Source: CAYWNA01 sp964459305 (GTDB lineage Bacteria; Planctomycetota; Planctomycetia; Pirellulales; Pirellulaceae). Taken from it: a stretch of DNA of 52,595 bases. Under the pieces are notes generated by a model that saw only the letters and a list, made by a program, of their open reading frames with translations, searched no databases and was not told the origin of the DNA. Both the position numbers and the translations under genes were made by a program. The DNA is taken from assembly GCA_964459305.1 (NCBI GenBank), contig CAYWNA010000073.1, positions 1 through 52,595 of the forward strand, in the 5' to 3' direction. Shown here one piece after another: positions 25,511-33,781 of the stretch. How positions within the stretch are numbered: the first letter of the stretch is position 1; every line of letters begins with the position of its first letter.

Positions 25511-26919
25511 GTATTTTCAAGGCGTGTGACATTCGCGGTGTAGTCGGCGACCAGTGGGATGCCGCGGACGCGCGTCGAATCGGCCAATCGCTGGGCCGAA
25601 TGATCCGCCGGCGCGGCGGGACATCAATTTGCGTCGGCGGCGACTTCCGCAGCAGCACTCCGTCGCTGAAACGGGCGCTGATCGACGGGCTGACCGAGAC
25701 CGGCACCGGCGTCGCGGACGTGGGCCAATTGCCCACGCCCGCCGTGTATTTCGCGGCTGCACGCCTGAAACTCAATAACGTAGCCGTCGTAACCGCCTCG
25801 CACAATCCGGGAAAGTACAACGGAGTCAAATTCCTGGTTGCGGGCCAGCCCGCCGTGCCCGAGCTGGTACGCGAACTTCGAGAGGGATTCGAAGTCTCGG
25901 ACAAAGCAGAGAATCCCGGCACCATCCAGTCGCGCGACGTCCTGAAAGACTACGAGTCTTGGGCGCCAGACCAGGCGCGAAGCCTACTGACCGCCACGGC
26001 CCGCGTGGCTGGGGTCGAGCGAAGCGAGCCCCCAGACCGCAGAAACCCAAGCCAGGATCGTGCCCACGCCGTGCTGGACTCCATGGGCGGAGCTTTCACG
26101 AACATTGCCCCACGGGTCCTGGAATCGCAGGGCTACTGTGTCACTTCGCTGTGCGAGCACATCGATCCTGATTTCTCGAAAGGCGAACCCAATCCGGCAC
26201 GCGACGCGAATCTTCAGCCGCTGACCGAGCATGTCGTGCGCGAACGCGCCGACCTCGGCGTTGCACTTGATGGCGACGGCGACCGCGTGATCTTCATCGA
26301 TCACACGGGAGCCATCGTACGTCCCGAGCAGATCGCCGCCGTATTCGTCCAGCACCTCTTCGAGCGTCCCACGGTCGTGTACGATTTGAAGTGCGCTTCC
26401 ATTCTGTTCCGCGCAGTTGAGGCATCCGGCGGAACGGCCATCATGCGTCCCAGCGGTCACGGTTTCATCAAGGCGGCGATGATCGAACGCGAGGCGGAAA
26501 TGGGAGTGGAAGTCAGCGGCCACCATTTTTTCGGCTTCCTCGGTGGTGGTGACGACGGTCTATTCACAGCATTGGTAGTTCTGGGGTTGGTCGAGAGAAC
26601 AAGACTCCCGCTCGCCGATCTAGTCAAGCCAATTGGCTGGCCTGCCATCACGCCCGATTTACGGATTCCGTTTGATCGGGATGCGACCGAAACGCTGGAG
26701 AAGGTCGCCGCAAGTTGCGGAGTCAACGTCACACGGCTGGACGGCGTCCGAGCCGAATACGACGACGGATGGGCGTTAGCCCGTGCTTCCATCACCGAAC
26801 CCGCCATCACATTCCGCTTCGAGGGCCGCGATCAACCCCACGTTCGCGAGATCGCCTCTCGATTCCTTGCCGCCGCGCCAGACCTGCGCGATCAAGTGAT
26901 GAAAACGATCCACGAGTGA
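25507..26919 (+). CDS. Phosphomannomutase/phosphoglucomutase with in-frame repeat insertion
   Basis: The GTG at 25507 overlaps the kinase stop and gives 470 aa beginning with (M)SIFKACDIRG, the usual N-terminus of bacterial PMM/PGM. The phosphoserine is Ser98 in TASHNP (96-101), the metal loop is DGDGDR (255-260), and the sugar-binding motif is EVSGHHFFG (335-343), followed by a domain IV with FEGRDQPHVREI. Residues about 167-187 (including AGVERSEPPD) look like an insertion between domains I and II and correspond to a palindromic repeat in the DNA. As the last gene of the operon it would link the released sugars to hexose-phosphate metabolism. Confidence 0.9.
   Translation: MSIFKACDIRGVVGDQWDAADARRIGQSLGRMIRRRGGTSICVGGDFRSSTPSLKRALIDGLTETGTGVADVGQLPTPAVYFAAARLKLNNVAVVTASHNPGKYNGVKFLVAGQPAVPELVRELREGFEVSDKAENPGTIQSRDVLKDYESWAPDQARSLLTATARVAGVERSEPPDRRNPSQDRAHAVLDSMGGAFTNIAPRVLESQGYCVTSLCEHIDPDFSKGEPNPARDANLQPLTEHVVRERADLGVALDGDGDRVIFIDHTGAIVRPEQIAAVFVQHLFERPTVVYDLKCASILFRAVEASGGTAIMRPSGHGFIKAAMIEREAEMGVEVSGHHFFGFLGGGDDGLFTALVVLGLVERTRLPLADLVKPIGWPAITPDLRIPFDRDATETLEKVAASCGVNVTRLDGVRAEYDDGWALARASITEPAITFRFEGRDQPHVREIASRFLAAAPDLRDQVMKTIHE
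26009..26035. repeat. Coding palindromic repeat (GVERSEPP type)
   Basis: CTGGGG ... CCCCAG flanks a GTCGAGCGAAGCGAGC core, forming a near-palindrome of 27 bases inside the phosphohexomutase gene. Translated in the gene frame it gives GVERSEPP. The element may extend to about 26065. Confidence 0.75.
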
Positions 26920-27065
26920 ATTCCTTTGGCTGTCGACTACTGGTTTATCTGCCCTTGGACGCCTTCGTTGCGAGCGAAATAGGTTCGATTCTAGGGCCGA
27001 AGCGGCGACGTAGACACGACACAAGGCCATCGAACTAGCGGCGGCACCTGAGACGCCGGCCGGGG

Positions 27066-27953
27066 CTATTGCCGTTCTTTCAGCAGCCCTCGATTCCGCA
27101 GCCACTCTTCGCATCGGGCCGGCCATGTCGAGCATGGATTGTCGGAAGGGCGCAAGCCGAATCCGTGACCGCCGCTGGTGTAGATGTGCAGCTCCGCCGG
27201 AACGCCGGCCTGTTTCAGTGCCAAGTACATCTCGGCACTGTTTTCAGAACTAATTCGGTCGTCGCCGGCGTGTACGAAGAATGTGGGCGGCGTTTGAGCG
27301 TCAACCGTGATTTCGGGTGCCAACTTGTCGCCTTCGATCAGATACGCTGGATAGACCAACACGGCGAAATCGGGGCGGCAACTGATCTGGTCCGTGTCGT
27401 CGATTTTCTCGTATTGCCGCCGGTCAAAATTGGTCGCGGCCGTGGCCGACAGGTGTCCTCCGGCGGAAAACCCCAGAATTCCGATCCTCCCTGGGTCGAT
27501 ACCCCACTGGTCCGCGTGCTCTCGCACGAGGCTCATCGCGCGCTGTGCGTCTTGGAGCGGGGCCAAGTGCTTTGGGCGGTCCTTTCGCCTGGGAACGCGG
27601 TACTTGAGGACGATGCCCGTTACGCCGATTGAGTTCAGCCAATCGGCAACCTCGGTTCCCTCCAAATCCATCGCCAGAATGTTGTAGCCTCCGCCTGGAC
27701 AGATGAGGACCGCCGCTCCGGTGTCTTTCTCGCCGACCGGCTTGTATACCGTGATCGTGGGCTTCGTTACATTCGTCAGCCGGTCAACGGGCTTCTCTCC
27801 TTTGGGAGGCAACAGCCTCTCTTCATCAATGTCGCCTTTCTCGCCGGGAACCTCGTCCGGCCAGACTTGAAGCGTGGTAGGTTTCTCGGCGCCGTAGGCA
27901 ACCGAAGCAATCCAGGCGGCGGCGATCGCAACTGCGATGTTGATTTTGTTCAT
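27066..27953 (-). CDS. Exported alpha/beta-hydrolase esterase (acetylxylan-esterase-like)
   Basis: The ATG at 27953 with AGGAAG upstream gives 295 aa. MNKINIAVAIAAAWIASVAYG is a signal peptide cleaved near Gly21. The alpha/beta-hydrolase triad is visible: Ser163 in LGFSAGGHLSA, Asp231/232 in FVHAGDDRIS, and His263 in GGHGFG. The CPGGGYNIL segment (85-93) forms the oxyanion loop, and the family is the planctomycete carbohydrate-esterase-like one with the WPDEVPGEKG lead-in. It is transcribed against the preceding operon. Removal of acetyl or other acyl groups from polysaccharides is the likely role. Confidence 0.9.
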   Translation of the reverse strand: MNKINIAVAIAAAWIASVAYGAEKPTTLQVWPDEVPGEKGDIDEERLLPPKGEKPVDRLTNVTKPTITVYKPVGEKDTGAAVLICPGGGYNILAMDLEGTEVADWLNSIGVTGIVLKYRVPRRKDRPKHLAPLQDAQRAMSLVREHADQWGIDPGRIGILGFSAGGHLSATAATNFDRRQYEKIDDTDQISCRPDFAVLVYPAYLIEGDKLAPEITVDAQTPPTFFVHAGDDRISSENSAEMYLALKQAGVPAELHIYTSGGHGFGLRPSDNPCSTWPARCEEWLRNRGLLKERQ

Positions 27954-28337
27954 GGCTTCCTGTGAGGGCGTGGTCAATGACGTGATGTGTTGGAGCTACC
28001 ATTCGTGCCCGCCAGAGTATCCAGGGCAGGAATCGGGGTCAAGGTACACGCGCGCGCTGTTCAAGGGATGCAAACGGGGAACTAGGATACTCAGCCGTCC
28101 GCAACGAGACGACGAGAGCCATTCTGATTGGTGGTACCGCCGCAAGAAAGAGAGACCCTAATCCCTAGCACTCTGAAGATGGCGCGGCCGTTTTGGGGGA
28201 CGCCGCGGACCTATTTGCGTTGGTCGATCGCTCCAACCGCTTGTCGGGCTGAATACCACGGGAGTCCAAGCCCATGGACAGGGCAGTACCGTCGGTTATT
28301 ATTTACCCAAAACCCCGAGTTTCACAGGAGAAAAACG
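27954..28337. other. Divergent intergenic region
   Basis: About 380 bases lie between the esterase start and the zinc-ribbon gene. It should hold both promoters. I found no gene, strong hairpin or complete repeat; the GGAATCGGGGTCAAGGTAC stretch near 28029 has the look of a repeat remnant but lacks a partner arm here. Confidence 0.4.
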
Positions 28338-28607
28338 ATGGCCAAAAAGAAGCGCACAGCGCCCCAGAAGCAATGCCCCAAGTGCGGCGCTGCCGTACAC
28401 GCCCGTAAAGCGGTCTGCGACTGCGGACACATCTTCGCGTCAAAGAAGCCTGTCAGAAAGAAACCGGTCAAGAAGCCCGGCGCCAAGAAATCTGGCGATC
28501 AGATTTCGCTGTCGGCTCTTAAGGAAGCCAAAAAACTGGCAGAGAAAGTCGGCGGTGTCGAACGGGCCAAGGAAGCAATCAATGCTCTGGCTCAGTTGAC
28601 TGACTAA
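28338..28607 (+). CDS. Small zinc-ribbon protein with basic linker
   Basis: This 89-aa protein starts at 28338 with CAGGAG seven bases upstream. Residues 13-30 read CPKCGAAVHARKAVCDCGH, a CxxC...CxC zinc ribbon similar to the UPF0547 type, followed by FASKKPVRKKPVKKPG (a very basic stretch) and an amphipathic helix (SALKEAKKLAEKVGGVERAKEAINAL, written as one helix about 56-85). The combination suggests binding to nucleic acid or a protein partner, but the role is unknown. It lies just upstream of the sulfatase gene with a 207-base gap and is probably independent. Confidence 0.8.
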   Translation: MAKKKRTAPQKQCPKCGAAVHARKAVCDCGHIFASKKPVRKKPVKKPGAKKSGDQISLSALKEAKKLAEKVGGVERAKEAINALAQLTD

Positions 28608-28814
28608 GCAACGGCGCAGCCTGATCCGTTTTCGCGGAGTCGATGGCCCGATACTGTTGCACTCCAGCATTTGCGACTGGATCAAGCTAAGGACCGCGAA
28701 AAGAACTGCGATCGCGTTCTCATTGCGGGGCACGTTTCTAACTTGCGTGCCACGATGGAATCGTGCCCAACATATTTCCTTCGCATCGCTAAACCCCAAC
28801 CGGAAGTAGCCACC

Positions 28815-30980
28815 ATGAAGCTCAACCCGGAACCAGTTGCGCGATGCTCTGCGCGGGTATCCAATCGAGGTATTGTGGCGACCGAAGATCTCCAAATCGC
28901 GACACCAGTGAAGACGGTTGCCGCATTCTTGCTTGCAAGTGCGGTCGTTTGTTGTGCGGAAACCCGCGCGGCAGAAGGTGCGGTCGTCACAGCGCCGTCT
29001 CCGCGCCCGAATATCGTTCTTGTTTACACCGACGATCACGCTGGGTGGGCCGTGGGCGCGTACGGCAACAAGGAGATTCACACACCACACATGGATCGCC
29101 TTGCCGCGGAGGGCATGCGTTTCAATCAGGCTTTCACCAAGCCGGTTTGCTCGCCGTCGCGTGCCATGGTGTTGACAGGGCAATACAGCCACCGGCTAGG
29201 CATCCCCGACTACATTCCCTATGGCAATCCGGTCCACGCCGCGAACGGACTTCCCGCAGGAACGGCGACGATCGCTTCCGTGCTCAAGAGCATCGGCTAC
29301 GCGACGGGGCTGGTCGGCAAGTGGCACCTTGGGTACGGCGACAGGTATTACCCGGAACGCTTTGGTTTCGATCACGCCGAAGGCTACCGCTACATTGCCC
29401 CCGGCAAACAACTCGAAAACGTCGGGCAAATCCCTTTCTTGGTTGACGGCCGGGAGATAGAGCGTTTTCGCCTCGATCCCCGCCACACCGACGTGCTTGC
29501 CGATCGCGCCATCCACTTCATCCGTGCCAACCGTGAGAAGCCGTTTTTCCTCTTCTTCAGCACCTACGTGCCGCATCTGCCCTGGGGAGCCGTTCCAGAG
29601 GAAGACCGGACTCATTACACAGGCCGGCCGCTCGCAGTTCCCGATCTGTCGCAGTTCCCGGAGGCGACGCTGCCCGAAGAGAAACTTCGGGAATTGACCC
29701 GTCAGTATTACGCGAACATCACGTGCGCGGATCGGAATCTGGGCCGGCTTCTCTCGGTATTGGACGAGCTGGAACTGGCCAGAAATACCATCGTCATGTT
29801 TATCGGCGACAACGGCTTCAACGTTGGGCAGCACGGTCTGCTCGGAAAAGGGAACGCAAGGATTCTCGGTGCGGACAGAAACAGACGCCGCCCGAACATG
29901 TTCGATCATTCGGTTCTCGTGCCGTTCATCGTGCGTTGGCCCGCGACCGTGAAACCGGGAGCGACCAGCGACGCACTGGTATCCACCATCGACGTCTTGC
30001 CCACAGTCATCGACGTTACGACCCCCGGGGCGGGGCGAAAACTGCAACTGGATGGGGCGAGCCTGCTGCCGTTGCTGACGGAAAAAACGGGCGGCGAATG
30101 GCGCGACGCCTATTGCGATACCTATGATATGATCTACCTGGCCGAGGCACACATGAGGATGATCCGTACGGATCGCTGGAAGCTGGTGCTGTACCTCGAC
30201 GAGAAGGGAAATCCGCTGAAAGGCAAGCGTCACGAACTGTTCGACCTACAAGACGACCCGCAAGAGTTGGTTAACTTGCACGACCGTCCGTTGGCGAAAA
30301 CCGCCCAGAAGCGACTCGAAGGCCGCCTCGCGGACTGGATGCGCGACGCCGGCGTCAGACAAACAGTTGTGCCCCCGACGCGCGATCCACTTCCCGTCGT
30401 GATTCTGCTCGGCGATTCCATCCGAGTGAACTATGAGAAGGTCGTCCGCAACGAGTTGGCCGGAAAAGCAACCGTATGGGCTCCCAGAGAGAACTGCGCC
30501 CATTCTGCGTTCACCGCCGAACGCATCGAACAGTGGGTGAAGGACCGTAGCGCCGCGGTCATTCACGTCAACTGCGGACTCCACGATCTGTTCCTCAACG
30601 CGACGACGGACAAGCCCCGACACAGCCTCGACGTGTATGAGCGGAATCTGCGGACGATCTTCAAGAGACTCCGGGAATTCACGGACGCCAAAATCATCTT
30701 CGCCCTCACCACAGCTGTGAATGAACGACGACAGGCGACTTCGAAGTCATACGGGCGCGTGGTGCGCCGCAACACGGACATCGCCGTCTACAACACGAAA
30801 GCTCGCGAGATCGCCCAGGAATTCGACATCCGCGTCAACGATCTCGACGCGGTGATGAAGGACGCGGGCGTCGAAAAGATGCTAGCGCAGGATGGTGTCC
30901 ACCTTTCTCCAGAGGGCGCTAAAAGGGTCGGCAAGCAAGTCGCCCAAGCAATTCTGGCCGCCCAGACACATTCTCACTAG
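28815..30980 (+). CDS. Exported sulfatase fused to an SGNH/GDSL hydrolase domain
   Basis: Start 28815 (GGAAG upstream) gives 721 aa with a hydrophobic export segment (VKTVAAFLLASAVVCCAE, about 32-49). Residues 65-515 are a type I sulfatase: YTDDHAGW (Asp73/74 calcium ligands), KPVCSPSRAMVLTGQ with Cys112 of CSPSR as the formylglycine precursor, KWHLGYG (169-175), and GDNGFN (331-336). Residues about 527-715 are a second enzyme, an SGNH hydrolase: GDS with Ser535, Asn586 in NCGLHD, and the DGVH pair Asp693/His696. One chain should therefore remove sulfate and an acyl group from the same glycan. No formylglycine-generating enzyme gene is nearby. Confidence 0.92.
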   Translation: MKLNPEPVARCSARVSNRGIVATEDLQIATPVKTVAAFLLASAVVCCAETRAAEGAVVTAPSPRPNIVLVYTDDHAGWAVGAYGNKEIHTPHMDRLAAEGMRFNQAFTKPVCSPSRAMVLTGQYSHRLGIPDYIPYGNPVHAANGLPAGTATIASVLKSIGYATGLVGKWHLGYGDRYYPERFGFDHAEGYRYIAPGKQLENVGQIPFLVDGREIERFRLDPRHTDVLADRAIHFIRANREKPFFLFFSTYVPHLPWGAVPEEDRTHYTGRPLAVPDLSQFPEATLPEEKLRELTRQYYANITCADRNLGRLLSVLDELELARNTIVMFIGDNGFNVGQHGLLGKGNARILGADRNRRRPNMFDHSVLVPFIVRWPATVKPGATSDALVSTIDVLPTVIDVTTPGAGRKLQLDGASLLPLLTEKTGGEWRDAYCDTYDMIYLAEAHMRMIRTDRWKLVLYLDEKGNPLKGKRHELFDLQDDPQELVNLHDRPLAKTAQKRLEGRLADWMRDAGVRQTVVPPTRDPLPVVILLGDSIRVNYEKVVRNELAGKATVWAPRENCAHSAFTAERIEQWVKDRSAAVIHVNCGLHDLFLNATTDKPRHSLDVYERNLRTIFKRLREFTDAKIIFALTTAVNERRQATSKSYGRVVRRNTDIAVYNTKAREIAQEFDIRVNDLDAVMKDAGVEKMLAQDGVHLSPEGAKRVGKQVAQAILAAQTHSH

Positions 30981-30995
30981 AAAGCGATCGCCTCA

Positions 30996-31057
30996 GTAGC
31001 TGAATTCACAAGAATTCAGAATCGTCCGCCAGATTGAATTCTTGTGAATTCAGCTAC
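30996..31057. repeat. Perfect 23-base inverted repeat (dispersed, EcoRI-like core)
   Basis: The arm GTAGCTGAATTCACAAGAA plus TTCA (30996-31018) is repeated exactly in inverted form at 31035-31057, with a 16-base spacer. It directly follows the sulfatase stop and could end its transcript, but the absence of a T run and the relative at 11330 favour a dispersed element. Confidence 0.85.
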
Positions 31058-31089
31058 GTGTCAGAAATGCCGCGTCACACACCGTTCTC

Positions 31090-33318
31090 ATGACGGCGTT
31101 GCAGCGAGATGACCGTGCGCCTATCATGATGTCTCTGCATGAAGAAGAAGCTGTCTCGCCGCAAAATCCCACGTTCCACCAGAGGAGACCCACCATCTCC
31201 TGTCTTCGATTGTATTTCGTTGTGGCCAATCTCGCGGTCGCCTTCGTTATGGTGGTGGTCGAAGGAGTCCCAGCCGAGTCACCGGATCCGACACTGCCCG
31301 CTGATGTCGACCAGGTTGTCTTCGCTGTCCGTCCGTTTGCACCGGACGGGCACTACTACGCCAATTTTGGCTACTACTGCTCCGATCCGAGCCAGAAGGC
31401 CTACTCGCAAGGTGGCGGGGCACTTTGCCGGCTGAGTTTGCGAACCGGGCAGGTGACGAACCTGGTAAACGATCCCGACGGCGGCGTCCGGGATCCGCAC
31501 CTACGCTACGATGGCCGGCGGATTGTCTTCTCCTATCGTAAGGGCGGCACTGAACACTACCACCTGTACGAAATCAACGTCGACGGGACGGAGTTGCGTC
31601 AGTTGACGGACGGCCCGTACGACGACATCGAGCCGACTTGCCTGCCTGGCGGAGATATCGTCTTCTGTTCCTCTCGATGCAATCGCTGGGTGATGTGCTG
31701 GAAGACTCCAGTCGCGATACTCTATCGGTGTGATGCGGACGGTGCAAACATCCGAATGCTCAGCAGCAATGCCGTGACCGAAAACACCCCTGCGGTGCTG
31801 GCCGACGGTCGTCTGTTGTACACGCGATGGGAATACGTGGACCGAAGCCAGCTCTGTTACCATCATTTGTGGACGGTGAACCCCGACGGCACCGGGCAGA
31901 TGACGTTCTATGGCAACATGCACCCGACGGGTATGCCATACAACCTCGCCGGTCGGTCTGGGAATACGGTGTACTATCAGAACGTGCCCGGTGCAGTGGC
32001 TATACTCGACGCGAAATCAATCCCCGGCACGCGCGACGTGGTGGCGATCTTCTCGCCCGGTCATGGCCGGCAAGAGCACCAAGGATTCATGACGATCATC
32101 GCGCCCCGCCATGGTCCTGACCACGAGCCCTCGGCGCGTCGAATTCACCCGGACGGCCGATGGCGCGACCCAAGTCCCGTCTCATCCGATGCGTTCCTCG
32201 CCGCCCGGGGCCGCGAGTTGCACTTGCTGGACAAGCGTGGGCGAACGCGGTTGCTCCACCGGCTCGCAGACGCCCGGCCGCAAATGATGCTCCACGAGCC
32301 GATCCCGATTATCGAGCGAAAAACGGAGCCGGTCATTCCTGCCCGCCGCGAGCCGTCGAAGCAAACCGGGCGATTGATTCTGTCCGACGTGACAATGGGG
32401 CGGAGCATGGCGGGTGTCGAACCGGGCGAGATCAAGAAACTGCTGGTGCTCGAACAGCTCCCCGGGCCGTTTCACAATAGCCCTGGTTTCGACGGAATCA
32501 GCTTGTGGGGCGGCTTCACTTTGATGCGGATCCTGGGCACGGTGCCAGTCGAGCCCGATGGTTCAGCCCACTTCGAAGTGCCGGCCATGCGCAGCGTGCT
32601 GTTCATTGCCCTTGATGAAAACGACCTCTCTGTCAAGAAGATGCAGAGCTTTGTGACCGTTCAACCGGGCGAGGTCACCAGCTGCGTGGGCTGTCACGAG
32701 CCGAGGACAATGGCTCCGACGAATCCTGGACGCGCTACGCTGATGGCCATCGGGCGTCCGGCCAGCCAGATCGAGCCGCTTGCCGGTGTCCCGGAGATCG
32801 TCGACTTTGGCCGCCATGTGCAGCCGATCCTCGAGCGGCATTGTGTAAAATGCCACGGTCCGGAGCGAGCCGACGGGGGGCTCCGACTTGGCGGCGGCCA
32901 CGGTGTTCCTTCGCACGGCCGCGGCCGAGTGCTGACATCCTATGTTTCGCTGGTCCGGCAACTCGGCGAAGTGGTCGACGGGCGGAACGCACACGGCAAC
33001 CGCGCCCCGCGCGCGATCGGCAGCTCAGCGAGCAAACTGATGACGCGAATCGAGGGCAGCCACTACGACGTCCGCGTTACGCCCGCTGAAGCCACAATCA
33101 TTCGCCTGTGGCTCGACTCCGGCGCCACCGCCAACGGCACGTACGCGGTAATGGACGGAGGCACTCCGGAAAGGCCCAGCCCGAACTACGTGCGTGAAAT
33201 GAAACGCTATGGAATCCTGCCGTCTGACTTCGACTCGGCCATCGATCCGATTGATACCTACGCCACGGACGAAGCATACTGGCGGTCGTTCTGGTATCGA
33301 CCACCGATCGCCCCCTAA
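31090..33318 (+). CDS. HzsA-like exported dihaem cytochrome c with beta-propeller
   Basis: This protein (up to 742 aa) has an export segment LYFVVANLAVAFVMVVVEG (about 41-59). TolB/PD40-like propeller blades follow (SYRKGGTEHYHLYEINVDG; VNPDGTGQMTFYG). The middle-to-C-terminal part (ILGTVPVEPDGSAHFEVPA, about 481-499) matches the domain of hydrazine synthase alpha subunit relatives widespread in planctomycetes. Two c-type haem motifs are CVGCH (532-536) and CVKCH (585-589), the second in a PSD1-like HCVKCHGPE context. The start is uncertain: no ribosome site precedes the ATGs at 31090 or 31126, whereas AGAGGAG sits seven bases before an ATC at 31195. Hydrazine synthesis is not implied; beta and gamma partners are absent. 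Confidence 0.85.
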   Translation: MTALQRDDRAPIMMSLHEEEAVSPQNPTFHQRRPTISCLRLYFVVANLAVAFVMVVVEGVPAESPDPTLPADVDQVVFAVRPFAPDGHYYANFGYYCSDPSQKAYSQGGGALCRLSLRTGQVTNLVNDPDGGVRDPHLRYDGRRIVFSYRKGGTEHYHLYEINVDGTELRQLTDGPYDDIEPTCLPGGDIVFCSSRCNRWVMCWKTPVAILYRCDADGANIRMLSSNAVTENTPAVLADGRLLYTRWEYVDRSQLCYHHLWTVNPDGTGQMTFYGNMHPTGMPYNLAGRSGNTVYYQNVPGAVAILDAKSIPGTRDVVAIFSPGHGRQEHQGFMTIIAPRHGPDHEPSARRIHPDGRWRDPSPVSSDAFLAARGRELHLLDKRGRTRLLHRLADARPQMMLHEPIPIIERKTEPVIPARREPSKQTGRLILSDVTMGRSMAGVEPGEIKKLLVLEQLPGPFHNSPGFDGISLWGGFTLMRILGTVPVEPDGSAHFEVPAMRSVLFIALDENDLSVKKMQSFVTVQPGEVTSCVGCHEPRTMAPTNPGRATLMAIGRPASQIEPLAGVPEIVDFGRHVQPILERHCVKCHGPERADGGLRLGGGHGVPSHGRGRVLTSYVSLVRQLGEVVDGRNAHGNRAPRAIGSSASKLMTRIEGSHYDVRVTPAEATIIRLWLDSGATANGTYAVMDGGTPERPSPNYVREMKRYGILPSDFDSAIDPIDTYATDEAYWRSFWYRPPIAP
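31181..31197 (+). promoter_or_regulatory. Ribosome binding site followed by possible ATC start
   Basis: AGAGGAG at 31181-31187 stands seven bases before ATC at 31195-31197, in frame with the HzsA-like gene and exactly at the beginning of a normal-looking signal peptide (ISCLRLYFVVANLAVAF). An AUC start, or an ATG-to-ATC change, would explain why the upstream ATGs have no ribosome site. Confidence 0.4.
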
Positions 33319-33470
33319 TCCAGGCTCTGGCGATCGAGCCAAGCCTGGAGTTCAGGGTAATCCCGTCGTGCCAGGTAGAACGTCGCAGCGTCGACCAGGA
33401 GCCGCCCGAGGCATCCCTCGGCGATCTCGGTGGTCAACAAGAGCAGTGTGGTAAGAAGACGTTCTGGCAT
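33315..33470 (-). CDS. Possible small protein (51 aa), weak
   Basis: An open frame from ATG 33470 to a stop overlapping the HzsA-like stop would give MPERLLTTLLLLTTEIAEGC and then LGRLLVDAATFYLARRDYPE, a leucine-rich N-terminal half and a polar tail. GGGAA lies upstream. No family is recognised and the frame may be chance; it is listed because it is the only plausible small gene in an otherwise empty gap. Confidence 0.25.
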   Translation of the reverse strand: MPERLLTTLLLLTTEIAEGCLGRLLVDAATFYLARRDYPELQAWLDRQSLD

Positions 33471-33781
33471 ACGTGTTCCCGTAAAAAAAAGGGCGACGCC
33501 ATCTGATCGCCAATACCTTGATGCCAAAAAGACCGGGTATGCTGCAATCCGAATCTCAACGATCGTGTGCGTAACGCTGCAACTTTCGAAAATCGAGTTC
33601 CGATGGAATCGATTGCCAAAAGTCTGAGGTCGCGAAAGTGATTCTTGGCCAACGCAACACTCGTCGATCTTGTCCGTGATTTAGCGGACGGATTAGGCAA
33701 TCTGTCCTACTATTGTGCAAGGACGGCCTGTACACTGCTTGCTTCAAAGCGAACCGTTTCAGCAAGTGGGAGGTTGTAGGC
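33319..33781. other. Intergenic region before the glycosidase-like gene
   Basis: Apart from the possible small leftward gene, this region holds a T/A-rich run near 33480 and the promoter side of the gene at 33782. No hairpin with a T tract or known repeat was seen. Confidence 0.4.
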
